In this document: positions 1-9,850 of the stretch, in pieces
Layout of the letters: the number at the start of each line of letters is the position of its first letter
Numbering within the stretch: the stretch's first letter is position 1
From: an uncultured Methanobacterium sp.
Lineage (GTDB): Archaea > Methanobacteriota > Methanobacteria > Methanobacteriales > Methanobacteriaceae
Assembly: GCF_963666025.1 (NCBI RefSeq)
Contig: NZ_OY762552.1
Coordinates: 1,920,001-1,980,000, forward strand
Direction of reading: 5' to 3'
Length of the DNA: 60,000 nucleotides
The notes under the pieces: model-generated
Databases searched by the model: none
Told to the model about the DNA's origin: nothing
What the model saw: only the letters and a program-made list of their open reading frames with translations
Translations under genes and position numbers: made by a program

Positions 1-156
1 TGGATTAAACTGGTGTAAATTAACCTTGGTTGAACTGTTTATTAGCTGATTAAACTGGTGTTAAAGATAGAACACCTCTAAGGGTTAGATGAATTCAAGG
101 TTAGAATATTCAAATTTGATAACGTTAAACAAATTCAAATTTGAGGTTAATCCTTA
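1..156. other. Upstream region of the DUF504 gene with direct repeats
   Basis: No gene is visible. GATTAAACTGGTGT occurs twice (about 3-16 and 47-60). The palindromic word ATTCAAATTTGA occurs at 108-119 and 133-144, just before the start codon at 157. A ribosome binding site (GAGGT, 143-147) overlaps the second copy. The left edge of the window cuts off whatever lies upstream. Confidence 0.5.
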
Positions 157-411
157 ATGGCCAAAAGAATCCTGGATATGTTGAGATGGCATCCTGAAAT
201 GAACTTTGAAGATTGTAAGGTCACCTATCTGCATCGGGGGCGTGCCGGTAACCTTAAGACCATCCCGGCCACCAATATTCAAACTTTAGAAGGAGGATTT
301 ATGATTATGTTCGATGGATCAATGGTTCCCTATCATCGTATAGTAAAAATAGAATGTGATAACAGATTAATATGGAAAAAAAGTCCTAAGACTGGAGGTT
401 ATCATGACTAA
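157..411 (+). CDS. DUF504 / MJ1316-type RNA cyclic-end recognition domain protein
   Basis: An 84-residue protein of the UPF0248/DUF504 family, a single small domain named after MJ1316 and predicted to recognise RNA ends, often 2',3'-cyclic phosphates. The conserved core is visible as the RGRAGNLKTIP segment (residues 27-37), a loop ending in MVPYHRIVKIE (56-66), and a terminal IWKKS. Full length for the family. The ATG at 157 follows a GAGGT ribosome binding site. It overlaps the next gene by 8 bases and is probably cotranscribed with it and hisE. Family assignment is from remembered sequence features; the biochemical role is a prediction for the family, not visible here. Confidence 0.8.
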   Translation: MAKRILDMLRWHPEMNFEDCKVTYLHRGRAGNLKTIPATNIQTLEGGFMIMFDGSMVPYHRIVKIECDNRLIWKKSPKTGGYHD

Positions 412-1207
412 ATCTGCTCTGGTTAAGGATTACATGACCCGGGCGGTTATAACCGTCACCCCTGATACCCCCAACGAGGAAGTAATCCAGCTAATGAAGA
501 AGACCGGTCACGATGGGTTCCCGGTTAAAACCAATGGTGAAGTTATCGGTATGATAACTGCCTTTGACCTCCTCCTGAAAAAATGGGCAGAGTACGTCAA
601 GGATATAATGTCCACCGATGTTGTGGTGGCTGATGAATCCATGTCCCTCAACGATGCCGCCAGGGTACTGTTCCGTATGGGGATCTCCAGAATGCCTGTC
701 ATCAGTGAAAATGGTGCATTGGTGGGTATTATAACCAACACGGATATTGTACGTTCCCATATTGAACGTTCCACTCCTATGAAGGTGAGATACTTTAAAA
801 AGACATTGGAACAACTTTACAACATTAAAACCAAAATGGTTCATGAGAAGGTACCCATTGATCGTTTAAGGCCCACCCAGAACCGGGTCTACGCTGATGA
901 ACTTCAGGGACGTACCTATGAACTTAGAAGGGGACTGGCAGAGCCAACCATTGTTGTAAAAACAGGAAACCGTTTTATCCTGGTGGATGGTCATCACCGT
1001 ACTGTGGCTTCCCGCAAACTGGGATACAAGGAAATAGATTCCTATGTCATAACTCTGGATCAGGATATAAAACTTGGAATGGAGAAAACCGCAGATAAAG
1101 GAGGTATTTTCTCCTTAGATGATGTAGAAATCATTGATGATGCTCAACACCCATTAATAGCCATAACTGGTCCATTACGTAAAGATGATAAGGTGATTAA
1201 GAAATGA
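404..1207 (+). CDS. CBS-domain pair fused to a ParB-like domain
   Basis: 267 residues. Two CBS motifs fill the first half (about 8-60 and 66-122), with typical VKDYMTR and VKDIMSTDV starts; such pairs bind adenosyl ligands as sensors. The C-terminal half (about 145-215) has the ParB/Srx-type signature, with VPIDRLRPTQNRVYADEL and later DGHHRTVASRKLG, where the histidine/arginine cluster forms a nucleotide-binding pocket in that superfamily. The fusion recurs in methanogens, but its substrate is unknown to me. The ATG at 404 sits behind GGAGGT (394-399) and overlaps the DUF504 stop; the 3' end overlaps hisE by 4 bases, so translation is coupled. It is unlikely to be a plasmid partition protein, since there is no ParA partner and no helix-turn-helix. 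Confidence 0.75.
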   Translation: MTKSALVKDYMTRAVITVTPDTPNEEVIQLMKKTGHDGFPVKTNGEVIGMITAFDLLLKKWAEYVKDIMSTDVVVADESMSLNDAARVLFRMGISRMPVISENGALVGIITNTDIVRSHIERSTPMKVRYFKKTLEQLYNIKTKMVHEKVPIDRLRPTQNRVYADELQGRTYELRRGLAEPTIVVKTGNRFILVDGHHRTVASRKLGYKEIDSYVITLDQDIKLGMEKTADKGGIFSLDDVEIIDDAQHPLIAITGPLRKDDKVIKK

Positions 1208-1491
1208 ATGATGAAATCATCAGAGAAGTTTATCAGGTGCTGGAAGGTAGAAGAGACCACCCCATTGACTCTTATACCTCTCGTATGATGCAGGATGATG
1301 ATAAAAGGGCCGAGGATAAGATCCTGGAGAAAATCGGTGAAGAAGCTGCCGAAGTTATCATAGCATCTAAAAATGATGAAAACCTGGTTTATGAATCTGC
1401 AGACCTAATATTCCACACTCTTCTACTCCTGGTTCATAAAGGAGTGGACCTGGATGAACTTTACGCTGAATTCGAGAGGAGAAGGGGTTAA
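1204..1491 (+). CDS. hisE: Phosphoribosyl-ATP pyrophosphatase
   Basis: 95 residues, the normal size for stand-alone HisE, an all-alpha MazG-like hydrolase that converts phosphoribosyl-ATP to phosphoribosyl-AMP in the second step of histidine biosynthesis. The diagnostic stretch is at residues 36-72: KILEKIGEEAAEVIIA with its acidic Mg-binding residues, then YESADLIFHTLLLL. The ATG overlaps the stop of the CBS-ParB gene (ATGA). Immediately after the stop the DNA is T-rich (about 1497-1540), consistent with an archaeal U-tract terminator. No other his gene is nearby, which is normal for dispersed archaeal his genes. Confidence 0.93.
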   Translation: MNDEIIREVYQVLEGRRDHPIDSYTSRMMQDDDKRAEDKILEKIGEEAAEVIIASKNDENLVYESADLIFHTLLLLVHKGVDLDELYAEFERRRG

Positions 1492-1493
1492 AC

Positions 1494-1540
1494 TCATTTT
1501 TTGAGATTAAATCATTTTTTATTTCTAAACTTTTTTATTT
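1494..1540 (+). terminator. U-tract terminator after hisE
   Basis: Several runs of five to seven T occur within 50 bases after the hisE stop, with no stable hairpin. This is the form expected for archaeal, FttA-assisted termination. Confidence 0.45.
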
Positions 1541-1630
1541 TAAATATTATTTCATTTTAAAGCTTTATTTCATTATTTAAACATTATTCCATTTTTTTTA
1601 ATATTCTGATTCTTTTAAGTTTATAGGATA

Positions 1631-1655
1631 AAACTTATATCATTTGTACATACAA
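1631..1655 (+). promoter_or_regulatory. TATA box with overlapping MarR-type operator
   Basis: A TATA-like element (AAACTTATAT, 1631-1640) is followed three bases later by TTGTACATACAA (1644-1655), an inverted repeat of TTGTA around CA. The same 12 bases occur at 4348-4359 next to the MarR gene. Placing the operator between TATA box and start site suggests repression of the flavin reductase gene at 1755. The operator assignment is inference from the duplication and position. Confidence 0.6.
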
Positions 1656-1754
1656 TTGACTATTGGGAATTAGTAAACTAGGAAACTCCTGAAAGAATTA
1701 GGAAACCTATGAAAGTTTGAGATATGGATCTGTGAAATAAAGGGGTGGAAAAAA

Positions 1755-2318
1755 ATGGAAAAAACAAACCTGGGTAAAAACTCATTTATATATCCCATGC
1801 CAGTGACACTTCTGGGAACTAAACATGGGGAAACATCTAATTTCATGGCATTAGGATGGTTAAGCAGAGCTAATGGAAATCCACCGCTACTGGTAGCAGG
1901 AATAAATAAAGCCCATCTTACTACTGAACTTTTAAAGGAAAACAAGGCATTCAGCATTAACTATCCTACAGCAGACATGATTAAGGAAGTTGATTATTGT
2001 GGGCTGGTATCTGGACGAAAAGAAGATAAATCCCAGCTTTTCACAGTTGAAAATGGTGAAATGGAAGGCGTACCGCTAATTAAGGAGTGCCCACTCTCTC
2101 TGGAATGCAAACTGGTTGATGTTTATGAAATGCCAACTCATAACCTGTTCGTAGGGGAGATAATTGCAACATACGCTGATGAGGAGATTCTCACCGGTGG
2201 AAAACCAGACATGGGCAAACTCAATCCCCTGCTTTTAACCATGCCGGATAATAATTACTGGACTGTGGAAAAAAAGGTAGGTAGAGCCTGGAATATAGGG
2301 CTGGAATTAAAAAAATAA
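1755..2318 (+). CDS. Flavin reductase-like FMN-binding protein (flavoredoxin family)
   Basis: 187 residues of the flavin reductase-like/flavoredoxin family, which binds FMN in a split beta-barrel. Visible features are the N-terminal MPVTLLGTKHGETSNFMALGWLS segment, where substrate and flavin phosphate bind, and SINYPTADMIKEVDYCGLVSGRKEDKS (about 73-99). Full length. It probably transfers electrons between a reduced carrier and an unknown acceptor in the cytoplasm. The gene stands alone downstream of a TATA box overlapped by the MarR-type operator, so it is probably regulated with the nitroreductase at 4430. A paralogue lies at 6756. The exact partner cannot be told from sequence. Confidence 0.8.
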   Translation: MEKTNLGKNSFIYPMPVTLLGTKHGETSNFMALGWLSRANGNPPLLVAGINKAHLTTELLKENKAFSINYPTADMIKEVDYCGLVSGRKEDKSQLFTVENGEMEGVPLIKECPLSLECKLVDVYEMPTHNLFVGEIIATYADEEILTGGKPDMGKLNPLLLTMPDNNYWTVEKKVGRAWNIGLELKK

Positions 2319-2344
2319 GAGGAGTTAACTAATTTAAATAGGGA

Positions 2345-2485
2345 TATTTTTAACAGGATCTGGGTTTTAAGATGGGGTTTTAACAGGATATTGGTTATAA
2401 GAATGGAAAATGGGTTTTAAATGGGAGCATGGTGATTTACCCTTGTGTAATTTACCCTTTTACCCTTTACCTCTTTTACCCTTTT
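2345..2485. repeat. Imperfect direct repeats in the 2.3-2.6 kb spacer
   Basis: Two imperfect copies of a roughly 32-base unit beginning TTTTAACAGGAT (about 2349 and 2380) are followed by several copies of TTTACCCTT (2437-2480). The unit lengths do not maintain a reading frame and no gene is seen, so this looks like intergenic slippage or duplication. Confidence 0.5.
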
Positions 2486-2601
2486 TGGGTGATTTGCCTT
2501 TTCTAAGTTAGTCATATTCAAAATGAGTAGTTTGATTATTTTAAATAATTTGGGGTTAATTTTAAATGATTTTTTGTTTAATTTAAGATGAGGATATAAT
2601 C

Positions 2602-3756
<1,155 letters not shown>

Positions 3757-3816
3757 AACAGTGGTTATTTTAAGGTCCAACCAATTTTTATTTATTAATT
3801 AACTATTTTTATTCTA

Positions 3817-4257
3817 TTAAATATTTTTTTCCAGTTCAGTTGCTGCTTTATCAATGGCATCAGTTAGTTTAACACTTTCTTCACAACCTAAAATTTCTGA
3901 GTAACGTTTATTCAGGTTTTCCAAGCATTTATCAATCTCACTCTGGAGTTCAGCTCCCTTTCTGGTGGGATAAAGATAGGATAATTTTCCCTCTATTTTT
4001 CTTTCAACCATCCCCCTACCTTCCAGTTTGTCAATGAAACGGGTGGTGGTGGATGGTTTGATGTTCATGATTTCTGAAAGCTCTTTCTGAGAAAAACCAG
4101 GATGCCGATTGATGTTCATAAGGGTTAAAGCGTGTGAGGGTGAAAGACCGGTTTTAATAAATTCTTCCTCGGCCATTTTGTTAAGAATCCGGTTAAGTTT
4201 GTTACTGGTGAAGTACAGGCAACTGCACATGACCGGGCATTGTTTTTTTTCATTCAT
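3817..4257 (-). CDS. MarR-family transcriptional regulator with N-terminal CX3CXC
   Basis: 146 residues counted from the ATG at 4257, preferred because a GAGGTG ribosome binding site lies upstream; a longer TTG start would overlap that site. The winged-helix core is clear: GFSQKELSEIMNIKPSTTTRFIDKLEGRGMVER (about residues 52-84), followed by the wing with YLYPT. Three cysteines near the N-terminus (CPVMCSC, residues 7-13) are unusual and could sense oxidants, thiols or metal. The gene is divergent from the ferredoxin-nitroreductase, and the spacer contains the inverted repeat TTGTACATACAA that also precedes the gene at 1755. The likely role is local repressor of the redox island. Confidence 0.85.
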   Translation of the reverse strand: MNEKKQCPVMCSCLYFTSNKLNRILNKMAEEEFIKTGLSPSHALTLMNINRHPGFSQKELSEIMNIKPSTTTRFIDKLEGRGMVERKIEGKLSYLYPTRKGAELQSEIDKCLENLNKRYSEILGCEESVKLTDAIDKAATELEKNI

Positions 4258-4330
4258 GGTGGGAATGCACCTCAAGTTAGGTATGTTCGTCTTTTTTATT
4301 AAAATTTATAGAATTAAGATTTTTTGGTAA

Positions 4331-4359
4331 ACTTTATATGTTATTGCTTGTACATACAA
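4331..4359 (+). promoter_or_regulatory. TATA box and second MarR-type operator
   Basis: ACTTTATATG (4331-4340) is a TATA box for the rightward nitroreductase gene, followed by TTGTACATACAA (4348-4359), identical to 1644-1655. It lies in the divergent spacer with the MarR gene, so it could serve both autoregulation and target repression. Function is inferred. Confidence 0.6.
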
Positions 4360-4429
4360 CTAATAGTTATGGGTGTTTCACTCGAATATTCAAACAGTAA
4401 AAAATGACATAAAAATGGGGAAAATCAAA

Positions 4430-5227
4430 ATGGAAAATTTAAACAAGGAAATATGTATAAAATGCGGGGTATGCGCCCTGAACTGTCCCCTAGGCTTGAT
4501 AGAAATAGAAAATTATCCTGAAATTCCGGAAAAAACAGCGGACTTATGTGTTCAGTGTGGACACTGCATGTCCATCTGTCCAGAAGGAGCAATCGGATCA
4601 TCCAACTCTGGAGGAGGGGTGAATGGAAGTTTCCACATCACACCCCTGGAAATGGGATTGCACATGAAATCACGAAGATCTATACGTAATTACAGTGATA
4701 AACCAGTAGAAATGGAAAAACTGGAAAAAATCTTTGAAATAATAAGGTATGCACCCACTGGAAATAATGGCCAGCCAGTGCAATGGACCATGATCAACGA
4801 CCCTGAAAAGGTTAACCAGATAAGTACCAGTACCATTAATTGGATGAGAGAAGTTTTAAAGGAAGAATCTCAATTTATGGTGCCGATAGCGCCCCTGGTT
4901 GAAGCATGGGATAATGGGAGAGATCCAATCCTGAGAAGTGCGCCCTGTCTGGTGGTGGCCCATGCCCCAACAGATAAAAAAAGTGCATTAACCGATGGAA
5001 TAATTGCCTTAACTCATCTGGACATTTTATTACCCTCCTTTGGAATGGGTGGATGTTGGGCAGGTATTTTAAACATGGTTTGCAATCAGAATCCTTCTTT
5101 GAAGGGTTTGATGGGAGTTCCTGAAGGAAATACGGTAATTTATCCATTCATGGTTGGATATCCCCGGTACCAGTACCAGAGAATCCCTGAAAGAAACCAG
5201 CCCGAAATAATATGGGGGATAAAATGA
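4430..5227 (+). CDS. Nitroreductase with N-terminal 2[4Fe-4S] ferredoxin domain
   Basis: About 265 residues from ATG 4430; a longer GTG start at 4373 is open but would lie at the expected transcription start. The N-terminal 55 residues are a two-cluster ferredoxin: CIKCGVCALNCPLG and CVQCGHCMSICPEG. The rest is a nitroreductase-fold FMN domain with SRRSIRNYSDKPV, APTGNNGQPVQW and a late GCCWAG-like segment (GMGGCWAGIL). Such fusions take electrons from ferredoxin-type donors to FMN; the physiological acceptor is unknown. It is divergent from the MarR gene with the shared operator between them, so it is the most probable direct target. Confidence 0.85.
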   Translation: MENLNKEICIKCGVCALNCPLGLIEIENYPEIPEKTADLCVQCGHCMSICPEGAIGSSNSGGGVNGSFHITPLEMGLHMKSRRSIRNYSDKPVEMEKLEKIFEIIRYAPTGNNGQPVQWTMINDPEKVNQISTSTINWMREVLKEESQFMVPIAPLVEAWDNGRDPILRSAPCLVVAHAPTDKKSALTDGIIALTHLDILLPSFGMGGCWAGILNMVCNQNPSLKGLMGVPEGNTVIYPFMVGYPRYQYQRIPERNQPEIIWGIK

Positions 5228-5313
5228 ATTGATATTAGAAAGATAATAATAAGTAAAGACGTTTTATTGAGAAAGTCAAGGGCAGTGCAGAATTAAAAAT
5301 TGGGGGTAAAAAG

Positions 5314-5955
5314 ATGAATGTATTAATAGTTTACGCACATCCTGAGCGTGAATCTTTGAATGGAAGCTTAAAAGACCTGGCAATAGACACATTAAAACAA
5401 GAAGGAGACCCGGTTCAAGTATCAGACCTTTACTCCATGAAATGGAAGGCTGTCCTGGATGAAGATGATTTTCCAGAGAGAATGAACAGGGAGCTATTCA
5501 ACCCCATACTTGAACAGCTTAACGCCATGGAAAAGGAAGCCATACCTACCGATATTAAAGAAGAAATGGACAAAGTTCTCTGGGCTGATGTGATTATATT
5601 CCAGTTCCCCATATGGTGGAGTAACTTCCCAGCTATTCTGAAAGGATGGATTGACCGTGTTTTCTACAATGGATTTGCCTTCAACCTGGCAGAAATGCAA
5701 TTATACGGAAATGGGCCATTGAAGGGCAAAAAAGCAATGTTATCATTTACCACTGGAGCTCCCCGTGAACTTTACACCGATGAAGGACCACACGGTGAGA
5801 TTGAGGTTCTCCTAAAATACTTCAATCATGTCCTGTTTGAATTTGTGGGCATGGAAGCCCTGCCCTATTTCGCTATCTTCGGACCGGGGGACATGACTGA
5901 GGAAGAACGTGAGGCAGAACTGGATAGATTCCAGGAGATCATTAAAAATATTTGA
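5314..5955 (+). CDS. Flavodoxin-fold NAD(P)H dehydrogenase (quinone)-type protein
   Basis: 213 residues of the MdaB/KefF/NQO1-like flavodoxin-fold family. The start MNVLIVYAHPERESLNGSL is the FMN/FAD phosphate-binding loop, and FQFPIWWSNFPAILKGWIDRVFYNGFAF (about 95-122) is the conserved flavin/ring-binding region. These enzymes reduce quinones or other acceptors by two electrons. A GGGGG-rich ribosome binding site precedes the ATG. The gene follows the nitroreductase by 86 bases and is probably in the same redox regulon. Methanobacteriales lack menaquinone, so the natural acceptor is likely not a quinone. Confidence 0.85.
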   Translation: MNVLIVYAHPERESLNGSLKDLAIDTLKQEGDPVQVSDLYSMKWKAVLDEDDFPERMNRELFNPILEQLNAMEKEAIPTDIKEEMDKVLWADVIIFQFPIWWSNFPAILKGWIDRVFYNGFAFNLAEMQLYGNGPLKGKKAMLSFTTGAPRELYTDEGPHGEIEVLLKYFNHVLFEFVGMEALPYFAIFGPGDMTEEEREAELDRFQEIIKNI

Positions 5956-6059
5956 AAAGAAGAGAATTTTTAAAAAGTGGTTAAGTAGGGATTTTAAAAT
6001 GATTCAATGAGTGTTGAACATTTAAAGGGCTTTAAATAATTCAATTGGGGTTTAAGAAT

Positions 6060-6568
6060 ATGGAATTTGAGGATTTAATTAAAAACAGATACAGTGTACG
6101 TGGTTACCAGTCAAGGGAAGTGGAATGAGAAAAACTGGAAAAAGTACTGGATGCCGCGTGCGTGGCACCCACTGCAGTGAATAAACAACCGTTCCGTTTA
6201 ATAGTGGTGAAAACTGAAGGCAGGAAGATGAACTTAAAACTATTTACCCTGCTGAATGGTTCACAGAGGCCCCTTTGGTTATCTGTGCCTGTGCTGTTAA
6301 ATCAGAGTCATGGACTCGCCGGGACGGACGTAACTATGTGGCGGTGGATACAGCCATTGTCATGGACCACCTTATACTGGCCGCCACTGAACTGGGACTG
6401 GGAACCTGCTGGATAGGGGCTTTTGATGTGGAAGCAGCCCGGAAAGTTCTTAAAATACCGGATGATGTTGAACCACTTCTATTCACTCCTCTGGGATATC
6501 CTGATGCCAAACCCAGGGGAATGGGTCGCAAAGATCCGAGTGAACTGGTACGTTATGAGCACTGGTGA
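6060..6568 (+). pseudogene. Broken nitroreductase gene (in-frame stop plus frameshift)
   Basis: The reading frame begins at ATG 6060 (MEFEDLIKNRYSVRGYQ, a typical nitroreductase start), meets TGA at 6126-6128, continues in the same frame as EKLEKVLDAACVAPTAVNKQPFRLIVVK, then shifts frame around 6225-6245. After the shift it reads YPAEWFTEAPLVICA and on to GLGTCWIGAF and a normal C-terminus ending YEHW. Joined together the pieces give a full family member of about 168 residues. Two independent lesions argue for a decayed gene rather than a sequencing error, though errors cannot be excluded from one read-out. It closes the redox gene group. Confidence 0.85.
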
Positions 6569-6755
6569 TAACGAACCAATGTGTTGTAAGTTGAACTTAT
6601 TGGATAAATCGATTTATCCAATAATCCATTTATCAGATAAAAAATCCATTTAAAAAACCACAAGCAGCATTACTATAAAATGGATTATATTTTGTTAAAT
6701 AATGGAGTTAAATAACTTAGTTAAATTAATGAGTTAAAATATAAGGAGTTAAACC

Positions 6756-7319
6756 ATGAAAAAATCTTTAGGAGCCAAAACTATAACTTATCCCACTCCA
6801 GTATTTGTGGTGGGGAGCTATGACTCGGAAGGAAACCCCAATGTCATGACTGCAGCATGGGGTGGGATCTGCTGTTCTGTTCCACCGTGCATAGCCATTT
6901 CTTTAAGGGAAGCAACCCACTCATACCATAATATCATGGATAGTAAAGCGTTTACCATTAGTATTCCTTCAGAAGAACATGTAAATGAAGCGGATTACTT
7001 TGGAATAGCATCCGGAAAAGATGGGGATAAATTCCAGGCCACTGGCCTCACTCCAGTAAAAAGTGAAGTGGTAAATGCACCCTACGTGGGGGAGTTCCCC
7101 TTTGTAATGGAATGTGAATTACTGCAAACCGTGAAAATTGGACTGCACACCCAGTTTATAGGTGAAATAAAAGATGTTAAGGTGGATGAGTCTTTAGCTG
7201 GTGATGAATCGTTAATTGAAAAAATCAAACCACTAATTTACAGCCCGGATAATTTATCCTATTATGGTATTGGTAAAATGGTGGGGAAGGCTTTTTCTGT
7301 GGGAAAAAAGATTAAATGA
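6756..7319 (+). CDS. Flavin reductase-like protein, second copy
   Basis: 187 residues, same family as the gene at 1755, with TYPTPVFVVGSYDSEGNPNVMTAAWGGICC (about 9-38) and SIPSEEHVNEADYFGIASGKDGDKF (about 69-93). The two cysteines in GGICCSV are typical of the methanogen/clostridial branch. ATG 6756 follows AAGGAG. Predicted cytoplasmic FMN protein for electron transfer. No copy of the TTGTACATACAA operator lies upstream, so it may be regulated differently from its paralogue. A run of nine T downstream (7336-7344) probably terminates it against the convergent comE gene. Confidence 0.8.
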   Translation: MKKSLGAKTITYPTPVFVVGSYDSEGNPNVMTAAWGGICCSVPPCIAISLREATHSYHNIMDSKAFTISIPSEEHVNEADYFGIASGKDGDKFQATGLTPVKSEVVNAPYVGEFPFVMECELLQTVKIGLHTQFIGEIKDVKVDESLAGDESLIEKIKPLIYSPDNLSYYGIGKMVGKAFSVGKKIK

Positions 7320-7374
7320 AAAATTCACATTCCCTTTTTTTTTATTTAGCCGTATCAATTATTTAATCTTATTT

Positions 7375-7929
<555 letters not shown>

Positions 7930-8000
7930 TTTTCGAATCTCCATTGTTTTAAATTTTATTTTTAGTAATATTCAATTATACTCATTTAATTTATATCATT

Positions 8001-8100
8001 AATTCAGTTATATTCAGTTATATTCAGTTATATTCAGTTATATTCAGTTATATTCAATTATATTCAATTATATTCAATTATATTCAATTATATTCAATAT
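8001..8100. repeat. 10-bp tandem repeat array between comD and comE
   Basis: About ten head-to-tail copies of a 10-base unit. The comE-proximal half has TATTCAGTTA and the comD-proximal half TATTCAATTA, a clean switch of one base that suggests two rounds of expansion. The array begins immediately past the comD stop codon and lies in the presumed comD-comE transcript. The period is about one helical turn and is not a multiple of three. Confidence 0.9.
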
Positions 8101-8107
8101 TCACTGC

Positions 8108-8599
<492 letters not shown>

Positions 8600-8738
8600 A
8601 AAATATTTCCCTCGTTAACGTTTTATTATCCCTTAAGGTTTTTTATTCCCTTAGATTTTTTATTCCCTTAAGATCTGATATTCTTTGCTCTTTTTTATTT
8701 TATTACCCGTAATGAATACTCATCTTTAGAAGAAATAA

Positions 8739-9767
8739 TCATTCTCTCAATATGTCATCCACATCTACATTTGTTTTGGTGGCTATTTCTCTTAACTGTT
8801 CCACCAGTGTATCATCCAGGGGAATACCTTCTTTTTGATGAGTTTTCACGTTTCTGACTTCGAAATCTCCAGGTATCATCACGTTGGGATCGGTTTTTAT
8901 CTGGGCAATGAAATCATCGACATCTTGTTTGAAGTCATCAAGCTCCACGAACTTGGATGGGTCAATAGCAGTAATCAGGTCTCCTTTGGTACAGGTAACT
9001 TCTGGATTTGCGGTTCCAGTCACTCCTTTACCATAAGATGCCTGAACCAGAGGTCCGGCCATTATTTCAATCATGAAGGACAGGGCGTATCCTTTGTGGG
9101 CTCCGAAGGGCAGTATTGATCCTTTTAGGGCTTCTGCAGGGTCAGTGGTTGGTTTACCCTCTGCATCAAGGGCTACGTTTTCAGGTATGGGTCGTCCCTG
9201 GCGTTTGGCTTCCAGGAGTTTTCCCCGTGCTGATGCTGATGTGGCCATGTCCACTGAAACGTAGTGACTACCGGAGGGTATTCCAATGGCCAGGGGATTG
9301 GTTCCCAGTATCGGTTCTTTCCCTCCGATGGGTGCCACTGCCGGTTCGGTGTTGGCAGTTATAATACCAATCAAATCCTCCATAATGGCCATGTCTGAAT
9401 AGTAACCGGCTACTCCAAAGTGGTTGGAGTTGTGAATACCCACCATACCGATCCCGGTTTCTTTGGCTTTCTGGATAGCCATTTCCATACTCCTGTAGGT
9501 CACTACATGTCCAAATCCATGATTACCATTTACCAGGGCAGTTGCAGCACTTTCTTTTTCCACATCAAGGACAGTTTGTGGTTTGATGGTGCCAACTTCC
9601 AGTCCCTTGATGTACTGGGGGAACCTGCCAATTCCATGGGATGAAAACCCTTTGAGGTCTGCGTCCAGGGTTACTTCGGCGATTATGGATGCTTCTTCTG
9701 ATGGCACATCCAACTGAGTTAGAATATCAATAATCAAGGATAATTCCTGTTCTGGAGTAATTTTCAT
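8739..9767 (-). CDS. comC: L-sulfolactate dehydrogenase
   Basis: 342 residues of the malate/L-sulfolactate dehydrogenase family (LDH2/MDH2 fold). ComC oxidises sulfolactate to sulfopyruvate with NAD in coenzyme M synthesis. Visible family motifs are SSHGIGRFPQYI (about 41-52), GMVGIHNSNHFGVAGYY with the catalytic His, GTNPLAIGIPS, and DMATSASARGK. The ATG has a GGTGAT ribosome binding site. The comD and comE genes downstream make the sulfolactate assignment much more likely than malate dehydrogenase. purM lies 83 bases upstream on the same strand. Confidence 0.92.
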   Translation of the reverse strand: MKITPEQELSLIIDILTQLDVPSEEASIIAEVTLDADLKGFSSHGIGRFPQYIKGLEVGTIKPQTVLDVEKESAATALVNGNHGFGHVVTYRSMEMAIQKAKETGIGMVGIHNSNHFGVAGYYSDMAIMEDLIGIITANTEPAVAPIGGKEPILGTNPLAIGIPSGSHYVSVDMATSASARGKLLEAKRQGRPIPENVALDAEGKPTTDPAEALKGSILPFGAHKGYALSFMIEIMAGPLVQASYGKGVTGTANPEVTCTKGDLITAIDPSKFVELDDFKQDVDDFIAQIKTDPNVMIPGDFEVRNVKTHQKEGIPLDDTLVEQLREIATKTNVDVDDILRE

Positions 9768-9850
9768 ATGATATCACCTTCCTAAAGTTAGTTCAAACAA
9801 TTTAATCTGTAATGTAAACCTAAAATTCGTAAATAAAATTATTTTGTAGT

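Noticed and set aside
404..1207. Plasmid or chromosome partition gene because of the ParB-like domain
   Set aside because: No helix-turn-helix, no ParA neighbour; CBS fusion indicates a different role.
6126..6128. TGA in the nitroreductase as a selenocysteine codon
   Set aside because: The same gene also has a frameshift, the position is not a cysteine in the family as far as I know, and Methanobacteriales are not known to use selenocysteine.
8001..8100. CRISPR or origin iterons
   Set aside because: 10-bp units without spacers, no initiator gene nearby and located between two biosynthetic genes.
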